20,604 bases of DNA from Planctomycetota bacterium (GTDB lineage Bacteria > JAJVIF01 > JAPKYR01), in assembly GCA_030673355.1 (NCBI GenBank), contig DAOVJF010000004.1, positions 1 to 20,604 of the forward strand, read 5' to 3'. Both the position numbers and the translations under genes were made by a program. Of the stretch, positions 14,170-20,604 are shown piece after piece (position 1 is the first letter of the stretch; every line of letters begins with the position of its first letter). The notes below the pieces were generated by a model. The model searched no databases. It saw nothing but the letters and a program-made list of their open reading frames with translations, and was not told the origin of the DNA.

Positions 14170-15318
14170 ATGGCTAATAAAATTGTTAAGAAAAATAAAA
14201 GAAATAGAATAAATGTCAGAAACCAACGGGGCAGTACTTTTGTGATCTTTGTTATTTCCCTTGTGGCTTTACTGGGCTCTGCCGGTCTGGTGATTGACTA
14301 CGGAAGAGGTGTCTGGGTGAAAACCAGGCTTCAGAGGGCCGCCGATGCCGCCGCCCTGGCCGGGGCATCTGTTCTGCCTGATTACAATATGGCCCAGGTT
14401 AAGGCGGAATCGGTCCTTTATGGCAATTTCCCCGACCCGGACGATGTTACCTTTGCGATCAGCGGTAATAATTACAAAATTATCATAAGTGAAAATGTTG
14501 ACACACTCCTGATGCGGGTACTCGGTTATAACTCCATTGATGTTACCGCATCCGCGATGGCGTCCGGGCCGGAAAGTGTGGGCGGCATGAATGGCGGCGT
14601 CTTCCCGTTCGCAATCATCAATCCCGATGTGAATTCAGATCCGGCTGATGACCTCACGCCGTGGAACTTTGGTAACCCTTATATCATCGGGTACGGCGAG
14701 ACTAACACAATGGTCGAAGACTGGGCCAATGGCTCGGATCCCTGTCCCTCGCATCCTGGCGGCGGTGGTGGTAATTCAAACTCCCATGGATGGCGTGCCG
14801 CTCTCGATTTGAACCCTGACGGTACCCTTGATGGTAATGGTGCAAATGCTCTCAGAACCAACATTGAACTTGGTTGGCCCGGGCAGATGGAAATTAATGA
14901 TTTAATACCCATGGAATATGGAAACATGGCCGGCCCGATCAGCCAGGGGCGTTCGGCAAGGCTTGGTTCCAATCCTATGCCCTGGGATGATTTCGACGTC
15001 GAAACAAGCACTCATTCACCTCGAGTGGTTCTTGTAGCCATCGTTCACCTGATCAACGAGAACCGTGGTGACGCTTACACAATTCAGGACTACAATAATG
15101 GTGCTACTTGGAATAACCAGGATGTAGTTGTCGATGGTTTCGCTCCATTTTTCATGCTTACCGAGGATGAACACGAACAGTACGTGCCAAATCACGGTAT
15201 GTCTGGCGACTGGGTTGTCGGGTATTATATTCCCGGTACTGATACATCGCACTTTTTGGATTCTGATGGATGGGAACCGGATTATGGCCTTTATACAACG
15301 CCAAGACTGATTGAATAA
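14170..15318 (+). CDS. TadG-like (Flp pilus assembly TadE/TadG-type) protein
   Basis: 382 residues; AAAGGTGG at 14154-14161 supports the ATG. A basic N-terminus (KKNKRNRINVRNQRG) is followed by one hydrophobic helix (~22-42), then the family's hallmark: VIDYGR and LQRAADAAALAGA at ~54-66. This is the Tad-domain signature of TadE/TadG pseudopilin-like proteins, which sit in the inner membrane with a long periplasmic part and support Tad/Flp pilus assembly. The remaining ~310 residues are Gly/Asn/Asp-rich with a PGGGGG linker (~195-205); I see no von Willebrand A motif (DxSxS), so it differs from TadG proteins that carry one. No other tad genes (ATPase, TadB/C, Flp pilin) are in the window. Family membership is good; participation in a pilus is unproven. 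Confidence 0.75.
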   Translation: MANKIVKKNKRNRINVRNQRGSTFVIFVISLVALLGSAGLVIDYGRGVWVKTRLQRAADAAALAGASVLPDYNMAQVKAESVLYGNFPDPDDVTFAISGNNYKIIISENVDTLLMRVLGYNSIDVTASAMASGPESVGGMNGGVFPFAIINPDVNSDPADDLTPWNFGNPYIIGYGETNTMVEDWANGSDPCPSHPGGGGGNSNSHGWRAALDLNPDGTLDGNGANALRTNIELGWPGQMEINDLIPMEYGNMAGPISQGRSARLGSNPMPWDDFDVETSTHSPRVVLVAIVHLINENRGDAYTIQDYNNGATWNNQDVVVDGFAPFFMLTEDEHEQYVPNHGMSGDWVVGYYIPGTDTSHFLDSDGWEPDYGLYTTPRLIE

Positions 15319-15431
15319 CTTCCTGAAATAGTTTGTAAGATGTAGTTCAATTTGCATACTCAAATACCTGACCATTCCGTCGATCTTCGAAAATACATTC
15401 TGCTAATGGTAGAATCCTCCCGATCGATGTC

Positions 15432-16928
15432 ATGGTCAAATCTGCAGGCATAACCATTACAATCGCGATAATTCTGGTCGTTTATCTCGCTACAAGCGTC
15501 GCGACTTCGCTTGCGATCCCGCCTGAAGAGGATGAGGCGTATTCGGTAAGCCCAGCGATCAACCTTATCACGGAAGGGCATATGGGCAACACTGTCCTTG
15601 AGTGCAAGGGAACAATGAATACCCGTATGGACGAGCGAACCTACTGGCAGCCGCCTTTGCAGTACCTCGCGCTTTCGATCTGGTTCAGGATTTTCGGAGT
15701 TAGCCTGCTTTCAGTGCGATTATTTTCCACGATTCTCGGCCTTGTTGCGATGTTCTGTTCGTACGTCATCGTACGGAAACTCACCGGGAATCCCATCGCC
15801 GGAATTCTTGCTGCTGCGCTTCTGTCGGTGGAATTTAATTTCATCATCTCGGCGGCCAGCGGACGTATGGACATGATGTGCGCGGTGCTGGGTCTTGCGG
15901 GTTTCGCGTTCTATTTAACAATGCGGGAAAAGAATTTCACTCTGGCGATAATCCTCGGGCACGTGTGCACCGCCGTGAGTGGACTCACGCATCCCCACGC
16001 GGTCGTGACCCTCTTCGCGATGGTGGTTCTGAACGCCTACCTCGATTTTCCCCGCATTCGCGTGAAACATATCCTTCTTGCGCTGGTGCCGTATGTCATC
16101 GGCTTTGGCGCGTGGGGAATATACATACTCCAGGACCCGCAGGCGTTTTACGATCAATTTATCAGCCATGTCGACCGTAAAATGGGGAGCTATTATTCGA
16201 TCCTGGGAAGTTTAAAGTATGAGATAGCCAACCGATACCTAAGGGCCTACGGAATCACAACAAAATCATCGTTAATCGGAAAAACCAAAGCCCTGGTTTT
16301 AATTTCATACTTGATCGGGATCATCGGGACCATATTAATTACGAGAAAATCCGGCGAGCGTGAGAACAAATCACTTCTCATCCTCCTTCTTATGTATTTT
16401 CTCGGCCAGACACTTCTCATCCACGGCAACAAGAGCCTTTTCTACCTGACTCACGTCATGCCGTTCTATACCGCGATTCTCGCGATCTGGACGAGCACGA
16501 TGTGGCTGAAATCAAAGCTGTCAAAATATTTGATCGTCGGGTTGCTGTCGATTCTTATCCTGATCCAGGTCGGTGTCAATGTCAACAGGATTCTTAAGGA
16601 CCCGTATCACGCGCAGTATCTTCAGGTTGCCGAGGTGGTCAGGCAGTATGACGACGGTTCTCAGCTCATAATGGGGATATCTGAATTCGCATTTACACTG
16701 GGTTTCGATGATACCTTCATTGATGACCCCTCATTGGGATTTTACAGCGGAAGGGAACCGGATATCGTGATCGTATCCGAATGGTACAGGCATTTATTCA
16801 GTGTCAGCGACGAATGGGATCCTAAGCTTAAGTTGCATATAGACAGGATCCTTGATAATTCTGAGATGGTGCTTGATAACGAATTCTACCAGGTGTATGT
16901 AGTCAGAGAGCCTGCGGATAGCACGTAA
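15432..16928 (+). CDS. ArnT/PMT-family membrane glycosyltransferase (GT39/GT83-like)
   Basis: 498 residues with a first transmembrane helix (~7-29), about nine further hydrophobic segments up to ~375, and a soluble C-terminus. The loop after helix 1 reads IPPEEDEAY (Asp34-Glu35), the acidic metal/lipid-phosphate-binding motif of GT-C enzymes such as ArnT, followed by the family's YWQPPLQYL segment (~71-79) and SAASGRMDMM (~139-148). These enzymes transfer sugars from polyprenyl-phosphate donors to lipid A, proteins or glycans on the periplasmic side of the inner membrane. The ATG has no clear ribosome site. It lies 113 bp after the TadG-like gene with no terminator seen between them, so co-transcription is possible, and modification of an envelope protein or glycan is plausible but not shown. 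Confidence 0.85.
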   Translation: MVKSAGITITIAIILVVYLATSVATSLAIPPEEDEAYSVSPAINLITEGHMGNTVLECKGTMNTRMDERTYWQPPLQYLALSIWFRIFGVSLLSVRLFSTILGLVAMFCSYVIVRKLTGNPIAGILAAALLSVEFNFIISAASGRMDMMCAVLGLAGFAFYLTMREKNFTLAIILGHVCTAVSGLTHPHAVVTLFAMVVLNAYLDFPRIRVKHILLALVPYVIGFGAWGIYILQDPQAFYDQFISHVDRKMGSYYSILGSLKYEIANRYLRAYGITTKSSLIGKTKALVLISYLIGIIGTILITRKSGERENKSLLILLLMYFLGQTLLIHGNKSLFYLTHVMPFYTAILAIWTSTMWLKSKLSKYLIVGLLSILILIQVGVNVNRILKDPYHAQYLQVAEVVRQYDDGSQLIMGISEFAFTLGFDDTFIDDPSLGFYSGREPDIVIVSEWYRHLFSVSDEWDPKLKLHIDRILDNSEMVLDNEFYQVYVVREPADST

Positions 16929-17043
16929 GGCATCAGTTGGAGGTATAATGCATTTGCTTCCTTTCTTTTTAAAACAGATTTCCAGGATATGTGCGGTTAC
17001 CAATTTTAGAAAAATCTGCATATAAGCACTGCGACTAGAATTG

Positions 17044-17583
17044 TCAGAACCGGCTGCTCGATGCCTTTCTCCGTGCAATGTTGGTAGCGCCCGTAATTCT
17101 CCCGTCATACTGTTGATAATTCGCCAAACCCTTTACATCGTCCATTTCACGGGCCATTGATTTCATGTCGGTAAGGTAGTCGCGGGCCTCAGTAAATTTA
17201 CCTGACTTAATCAACCTGTCCAGCTCCTCATCGAAAAATCCGGGATCGCCCATTGGAGTTGTCAACATTGGCGATGTTTGTCCCCAGGTATTGCCGGATG
17301 CACGGCTTTCCGGTTCAGATATTGGCGACCGGTACATCGAACGGTACTGAAGGTCTTCATCACGCCTTGTCGCCCTGTAGTTACCGATCGCCGGCATTCC
17401 ATGGAAGAAAATCAGGTAAACAATGAGACCCGTGAATCCGAATATAAAGACCAGAAATAACCATATACACCCGCCATGCCCCTTCTCGGTGGCGTCGTTA
17501 TAGACCCACCCAAGCATAGCGAGCCAGAGAATAAATCCAAGTAAGCACCAGACAAAAGAGAATGCACCTGCAGATGAGCCCAT
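17044..17583 (-). CDS. Small membrane protein with PLDc_N-like two-helix N-terminus
   Basis: 179 residues, minus strand; GAGGTG about 7 nt upstream supports the ATG. Two transmembrane helices (~8-28 and ~38-60) flank the short segment WVYNDATEKGHGGCIW, and the pair ends GLIVYLIFFHG. This resembles the PLDc_N / small integral membrane module in which a D-A..KG loop sits between two helices. A Ser/Pro-rich linker (~70-110) and a charged helical C-terminus (DEELDRLIKSGKFTEARDYL ...) follow, ending in a basic tail. No phospholipase domain is attached. It is convergent with the glycosyltransferase gene and faces away from the glnS leader region. The role is unknown; a small envelope or signalling scaffold is conceivable. 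Confidence 0.65.
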   Translation of the reverse strand: MGSSAGAFSFVWCLLGFILWLAMLGWVYNDATEKGHGGCIWLFLVFIFGFTGLIVYLIFFHGMPAIGNYRATRRDEDLQYRSMYRSPISEPESRASGNTWGQTSPMLTTPMGDPGFFDEELDRLIKSGKFTEARDYLTDMKSMAREMDDVKGLANYQQYDGRITGATNIARRKASSSRF

Positions 17584-17729
17584 TTTTTACACCTCGCTTT
17601 TGTTTTATTTGGTTATTTTGTTAAGCCAATCAGTATTGTCCAATTACCAATCAGTGAGGATATATCTCCCTGCGAGTAGTATCCATCCTGCTTATAAGAC
17701 ATCAGGGGTATAAAAATGTTGCGTGAGAA

Positions 17730-17799
17730 GACACGCTGAGTGAGACATCTCCATCCCGCAAGCCTGGAAATTCTTCGGGTCGAACGTGCTTGTCGACGT
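17730..17799. repeat. Repeat B, copy 2
   Basis: 70 bp aligning without gaps to 5746-5815 (58 of 70 positions by eye). The ends are the conserved parts: GACACGCTGAGTGAGACATC at the left and TCGAACGTGCTTGTCGACGT at the right. The outer left inverted end of copy 1 (GCGTCGACACGC) is only partly kept here. Confidence 0.75.
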
Positions 17800-17876
17800 G
17801 AATCAATTATTTAGGGGACATCTCTTTTCGCCCGTCGAAAAGAGATCTCCGCGATACGTGTACGACATAAATCAAT
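17794..17876. mobile_element. A-like hairpin nested between repeats B and D, flanked by near-identical 14-bp direct repeats
   Basis: CGACGTGAATCAAT (17794-17807) and CGACATAAATCAAT (17863-17876) differ at two positions and enclose a segment starting GGGGACATCTC, the same GGGGACAT start as repeat A. Inside, ATCTCTTTTCG (17820-17830) and CGAAAAGAGAT (17836-17846) form a perfect 11-bp stem around CCCGT. This looks like insertion of a small palindromic element with duplication of its target, but no transposase is present and the direct repeats may be coincidental or recombinational. Confidence 0.4.
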
Positions 17877-17887
17877 GCCAAAAATAA

Positions 17888-17912
17888 CCAATCAATTTTT
17901 GTTAAACGGAAT
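17888..17912 (+). repeat. Repeat D, copy 2
   Basis: CCAATCA...TTGTTAAACGGAAT, 22 of 25 positions identical to 5835-5859. As in copy 1, it follows repeat B and precedes a plus-strand gene. The embedded TTGTTA (17899-17904) is 16 bp before TAACTT (17921-17926), a weaker -10 than that of copy 1. Confidence 0.55.
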
Positions 17913-18016
17913 TGGCCTAATAACTTTTCAAGAAAAAAATATAGGACTGCATATTGAGCCTTTTCACTACTCTGAATCTTGTTAAAAATCCCAGTCCAAT
18001 CTACAATGACTCACAT

Positions 18017-18063
18017 ATTCGAATTCTGTTTCGAATAAAATTTCGTAGCGCAGTCAGCCTGCG
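18017..18063 (+). promoter_or_regulatory. Two inverted repeats in the glnS leader
   Basis: ATTCGAA (18017-18023) pairs perfectly with TTCGAAT (18030-18036), a possible operator or hairpin. CGCAG (18049-18053) pairs with CTGCG (18059-18063), and AATTTT follows directly, giving a small attenuator-like shape ending about 14 nt before the glnS ATG. The stems are short, so this is tentative. Confidence 0.25.
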
Positions 18064-18081
18064 AATTTTGGGGTATATCCT

Positions 18082-19779
18082 ATGCCACCAGACGAACCGA
18101 CACCGGGTCTCGATTTCATACGGACCATCATCGCGGAAGATGTGAAAAATAATAAAAACGACGGGCGAGTCATCACCCGTTTCCCACCCGAGCCGAACGG
18201 GTATTTCCATATCGGACACGCAAAATCCATTGTCCTCAATTTCGGGCTTGCCAGGGAGTATGAAAAGGGCGTCTGCCATTTACGTTTCGATGACACCAAC
18301 CCAATCAAGGAAGAGGCCGAATACGTTGAAGCAATCAAGGAGGACATCCGTTGGCTGGGTTACGACTGGGGCGACAAGCTGTTCCATGCATCGGATTATT
18401 TTGACCGACTTTACGAATGGGCGATAGACCTGGTTAAAAAGGGCAAAGCCTATGTATGCGATCTACCCGCCGGGGAGGTTCGGAAAACCCGGGGTACTCT
18501 CACCGAGCCGGGAACTGAAAGCCCTTATCGGAATCGGTCCATCGAAGAAAACCTCGACCTGTTCCAGCGTATGAAAGCCGGGGAATTCGAGGACGGCTCG
18601 CGAACGCTCCGCGCGAAAATCGACATGTCTCACGGGAATCTGAACATGCGCGATCCCGTTATGTATCGAATCCTTCGCGCGACCCATCACAGAACCGGCG
18701 ATGCATGGTGCATTTACGCGACCTATGACTGGGCACACGGGCAGTCCGACTCAATTGAAGGGATCACTCATTCCCTGTGCAGCCTGGAATTTGAGGATCA
18801 CCGCCCGTTATATGACTGGTTTCTCGACCGGCTCGAAGTCCATCACCCGCAGCAGATCGAATTTGCCCGGCTCAACATCAGCTATACAATTCTGAGCAAA
18901 CGCAGGCTGATCCAGATCGTCCAGGGTAACCATGTCAACGGCTGGGACGACCCTCGAATGCCCACACTTTCAGGCCTTCGTCGGCGAGGATATACTCCCG
19001 AATCGATTCGCGATTTCCAGGGACGGATTGGACTGGCTAAACGCGAAAGTATTGTCGATGTTGCTATGCTGGAGCACTGCCTTCGCGAGGATTTGAATAA
19101 AAGGGCACCAAGATTTATGGCTGTGCTGCGTCCGTTGAAAGTTGTGATCACGAATTATCCCGAGGACCGGGTTGAAGAACTTGATGCTGTAAACAATCCT
19201 GAGGATCCCGATGCCGGTTCACGCAAAATTCCATTTTCCAAAGAAATATATATCGAGCGTGATGACTTTCGCGAAGACCCTCCAAAAAAATTCTACCGCC
19301 TCGCGCCAGGACGTGAAGTTCGTCTCCGGTATGCGTACTTCATCACCTGCACAGATGTTATCAAGGATGGTAACGGGGAGATTACAGAACTTCGCTGTAC
19401 TTATGATCCCGAAACACGCGGCGGTTCGGCTCCGGACGGCAGGAAAGTCAAGGCGACGATGCACTGGGTGTCTGCGGAGAATTCAATCGATGCGGACGTC
19501 CGGCTGTATGAGCATCTTTTTACGATTGAAGACACATCCGATGTCGAAGAGGGCAAGGACTTCCTGGACTACATCAATCCTGAGTCCCTTGAAATCCTGG
19601 CTGACTGCCGTCTTGAACCCGCTCTTGCAAACCATGGACCGGGTTTCCGATGCCAGTTCGAACGCCTTGGTTATTTCTGTGTCGACCCGGATTCTACAGA
19701 TGAGAAACCGGTGTTTAATCGGTCCGTAACCCTGCGCGACACATGGGCGAAAATCCAGAAACAGCAGCAGAAGGGGTAG
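18082..19779 (+). CDS. glnS: Glutaminyl-tRNA synthetase
   Basis: It charges tRNA-Gln with glutamine in the cytoplasm. 565 residues, close to the ~550 of well-known bacterial GlnRS. Class I hallmarks are HIGH at residues 43-46 within RFPPEPNGYFHIGHAKS and the KMSKS equivalent LSKR at 271-274, with the GlnRS-type VNGWDDPRMPTL following. The C-terminal half contains the two beta-barrel anticodon-binding domains (REDLNKRAPRFMAVLRPLKVVI ... PGREVRLRYAY ... KVKATMHWVSAENSIDADVRLYEHLF). The start is ATG 18082 with GGGG about 9 nt upstream. Presence of GlnRS means the organism need not rely only on the GatCAB transamidation route for Gln-tRNA. The reductase gene follows 38 bp later, probably in the same transcript. 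Confidence 0.97.
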   Translation: MPPDEPTPGLDFIRTIIAEDVKNNKNDGRVITRFPPEPNGYFHIGHAKSIVLNFGLAREYEKGVCHLRFDDTNPIKEEAEYVEAIKEDIRWLGYDWGDKLFHASDYFDRLYEWAIDLVKKGKAYVCDLPAGEVRKTRGTLTEPGTESPYRNRSIEENLDLFQRMKAGEFEDGSRTLRAKIDMSHGNLNMRDPVMYRILRATHHRTGDAWCIYATYDWAHGQSDSIEGITHSLCSLEFEDHRPLYDWFLDRLEVHHPQQIEFARLNISYTILSKRRLIQIVQGNHVNGWDDPRMPTLSGLRRRGYTPESIRDFQGRIGLAKRESIVDVAMLEHCLREDLNKRAPRFMAVLRPLKVVITNYPEDRVEELDAVNNPEDPDAGSRKIPFSKEIYIERDDFREDPPKKFYRLAPGREVRLRYAYFITCTDVIKDGNGEITELRCTYDPETRGGSAPDGRKVKATMHWVSAENSIDADVRLYEHLFTIEDTSDVEEGKDFLDYINPESLEILADCRLEPALANHGPGFRCQFERLGYFCVDPDSTDEKPVFNRSVTLRDTWAKIQKQQQKG

Positions 19780-19817
19780 GGAAACCGTATAATAATAAAT
19801 ATGCTGGAGGAATTATT

Positions 19818-20393
19818 ATGAAAATAATCTCAATTCTAGGTAGTCCGCATAAGAAGGGAAACACAGCGAAGGTCCTTGATTGTATCGCGGATGAGCTGAG
19901 AAATAATGGGCATATTGTAAAACAGATAGTACTTAATGATCTGGATGTCAGGGGTTGCCAGGCCTGTTTTGCATGCAAACAATTTCCCGATGAGCCCGCC
20001 TGCGTTCAAAATGACGATGCGGGGGAAATATTCGAGAAAATGATCGACGCCGATGCGATCATCCTGTCTACTCCGCTCTACTGCTGGGGCTTTTCATCTC
20101 AGTTGAAAGCGCTTATCGACCGCTCGATCTGCCTTGTCACCGGCTACGGCGCTCCCAATTTCAAATCACTTGTTGCGGGTAAAAAATTCGCGCTTATCGC
20201 CACGTCGGGCGGACCGTTAGAGAACAACCTGGATATTTTACAGACACCCTGGGAGCGTGAAATGAAATTCCTCAGTGCTGTCAATGCCGGTGAGTTCATG
20301 GTGCCTGATTGTTACAACGCCGGAGTGGATGAAAATATCACATCTGAAATCGTCGAGGATGCCAAAATTTTTGCAAGGGAATTAGCAAAGTAG
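19818..20393 (+). CDS. NAD(P)H-dependent FMN reductase / flavodoxin-fold oxidoreductase
   Basis: 191 residues from ATG 19818, chosen because GGAGG (19806-19810) sits 7 nt upstream and the protein then opens MKIISILGSPHKKGNT, the FMN phosphate-binding loop. A longer in-frame ORF from 19743 overlaps glnS and is not needed. A Cys cluster, GCQACFACK with C-x2-C-x2-C, lies at ~47-55, as in many flavoproteins of the iron-sulfur-flavoprotein/NADPH-dependent FMN reductase group. ADAIILSTPLYCWGFSSQLKALIDRS (~81-106) is the conserved second flavin-contacting region. It is a soluble cytosolic redox enzyme whose electron acceptor is unknown; whether the Cys cluster binds an Fe-S centre or is structural cannot be told. 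It follows glnS by 38 bp. Confidence 0.88.
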   Translation: MKIISILGSPHKKGNTAKVLDCIADELRNNGHIVKQIVLNDLDVRGCQACFACKQFPDEPACVQNDDAGEIFEKMIDADAIILSTPLYCWGFSSQLKALIDRSICLVTGYGAPNFKSLVAGKKFALIATSGGPLENNLDILQTPWEREMKFLSAVNAGEFMVPDCYNAGVDENITSEIVEDAKIFARELAK

Positions 20394-20483
20394 ATCCGTC
20401 AGAGTTTCCACTTCTATTTCGGTAATTATACTCCATCTCAGTACCGCGCACGTCAGTAAGCGGCATACAGATACATGCAACGG

Positions 20484-20514
20484 TAACAGTAGCCCGACCG
20501 TGAGGGAGGGCTCA
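20484..20514. repeat. Repeat C, copy 2
   Basis: 31 bp, 29 of them identical to 6643-6673, with the core GACCGTGAGGGAGGGCTCA. AGCCC and GGGCT can pair as a 5-bp stem. It begins 91 bp after the reductase stop, again on the 3' side of a gene. The rest of 20394-20604 shows no gene. Confidence 0.7.
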
Positions 20515-20570
20515 AAATCAGCACCACTCCCTCATGATCATCCCTCTGTTATCTATTCATTTCCATCCAC

Positions 20571-20581
20571 GCTTGTCGACG
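20571..20581. repeat. Possible fragment of repeat B at the right edge
   Basis: GCTTGTCGACG is identical to the inner part of the conserved right end of repeat B (5804-5814, 17788-17798). Only 11 bp match and the window ends soon after, so it may be the edge of a third copy or chance. Confidence 0.3.
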
Positions 20582-20604
20582 GGGGGAGGTTTATCACCAG
20601 AGAA

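Larger units (their letters stand above)
17584..18081. other. Gene-free 498-bp interval between divergent genes, filled with repeats
   Basis: No convincing coding sequence on either strand. It holds repeat B copy 2, an A-like hairpin, repeat D copy 2 and two small inverted repeats in front of glnS. No T-box signature (no AGGGUGGNACCGCG-like sequence) is present upstream of this aminoacyl-tRNA synthetase gene. Confidence 0.7.

Noticed and set aside
16948..17025. 25-codon ORF with GGAGG 4 nt upstream (product begins MHLLPFFLK)
   Set aside because: Spacing to the start is short, the peptide has no signal or domain features, and it lies in a 115-bp convergent gap; chance cannot be excluded.
17814..17850. 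Intrinsic terminator at the 11-bp perfect stem
   Set aside because: No T-run follows the stem on either strand, and no gene end is close enough on the plus strand; it fits the repeat family better.
19743..19817. Longer N-terminus for the FMN reductase starting at ATG 19743
   Set aside because: It overlaps glnS, lacks homology to flavodoxin-fold N-termini, and the ATG at 19818 has an ideal GGAGG.
1..20604. CRISPR array, tRNA/rRNA genes, integrase, toxin-antitoxin or phage genes
   Set aside because: No regularly spaced repeats, no cloverleaf-like stretch and no matching protein motifs were found in either strand.

Overview
The window reads as chromosomal DNA of an uncultured diderm (Gram-negative-type) bacterium of moderate G+C. 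Several products carry type II signal peptides with a lipobox, an MlaF-type lipid-transport ATPase is present, and there are large secreted proteins with lamin-tail, Ca2+-binding and beta-propeller modules, a TadG-like envelope protein and a lipid-linked-sugar glycosyltransferase. I cannot assign a phylum from the sequence alone. Housekeeping anchors are HypF and GlnRS. There is no phage, plasmid, insertion sequence, CRISPR, rRNA or tRNA gene.

Layout. (1) 1-983: 3' end of a secreted-protein gene, a 25-codon mini-lipoprotein ORF with a strong ribosome site, and an intrinsic terminator. (2) 1026-2644: MlaF-like ABC ATPase behind a near-leaderless promoter, then a DciA-like (DUF721) gene overlapping by 4 bp a gene for a degenerate CoA-binding-fold protein. 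(3) 2833-5610: a large lipoprotein that shares a domain with the gene at the left edge and ends in a BNR/sialidase-like propeller. (4) 5893-6630: a methyltransferase-like gene, convergent with (5) 6684-8633, a minus-strand pair coding for a lipoprotein and an ATP-grasp ligase. (6) 8688-11096: hypF, divergent from that pair. (7) 11367-13892: a secreted lamin-tail / papain-like (C39-type) / TSP3 protein. (8) 14170-16928: a lone TadG-like protein and an ArnT/PMT-type glycosyltransferase. (9) 17044-17583 (minus): a small two-helix membrane protein. (10) 18082-20393: glnS and an FMN-dependent reductase.

The intergenic spaces are the unusual part. They hold at least four families of short repeats: A, a 74-bp element with imperfect inverted ends, two copies; B, 70-75 bp, two copies plus a possible fragment at the right edge; C, 31 bp, two copies just after gene ends; D, 25 bp, two copies. 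B and D occur in the same order at both loci. At the second locus an A-like hairpin sits between them, flanked by near-identical 14-bp direct repeats, which looks like a nested insertion. No transposase that could mobilise them is encoded here.

Most neighbouring genes look functionally unrelated, apart from three tight pairs: DciA-like with CoA-fold protein, lipoprotein with ATP-grasp, and glnS with reductase. I see no clear new multi-gene defence or biosynthetic system. The best leads are the nested repeat family, the mini-lipoprotein, the lipoprotein/ATP-grasp pair and the multidomain papain-like exoprotein.
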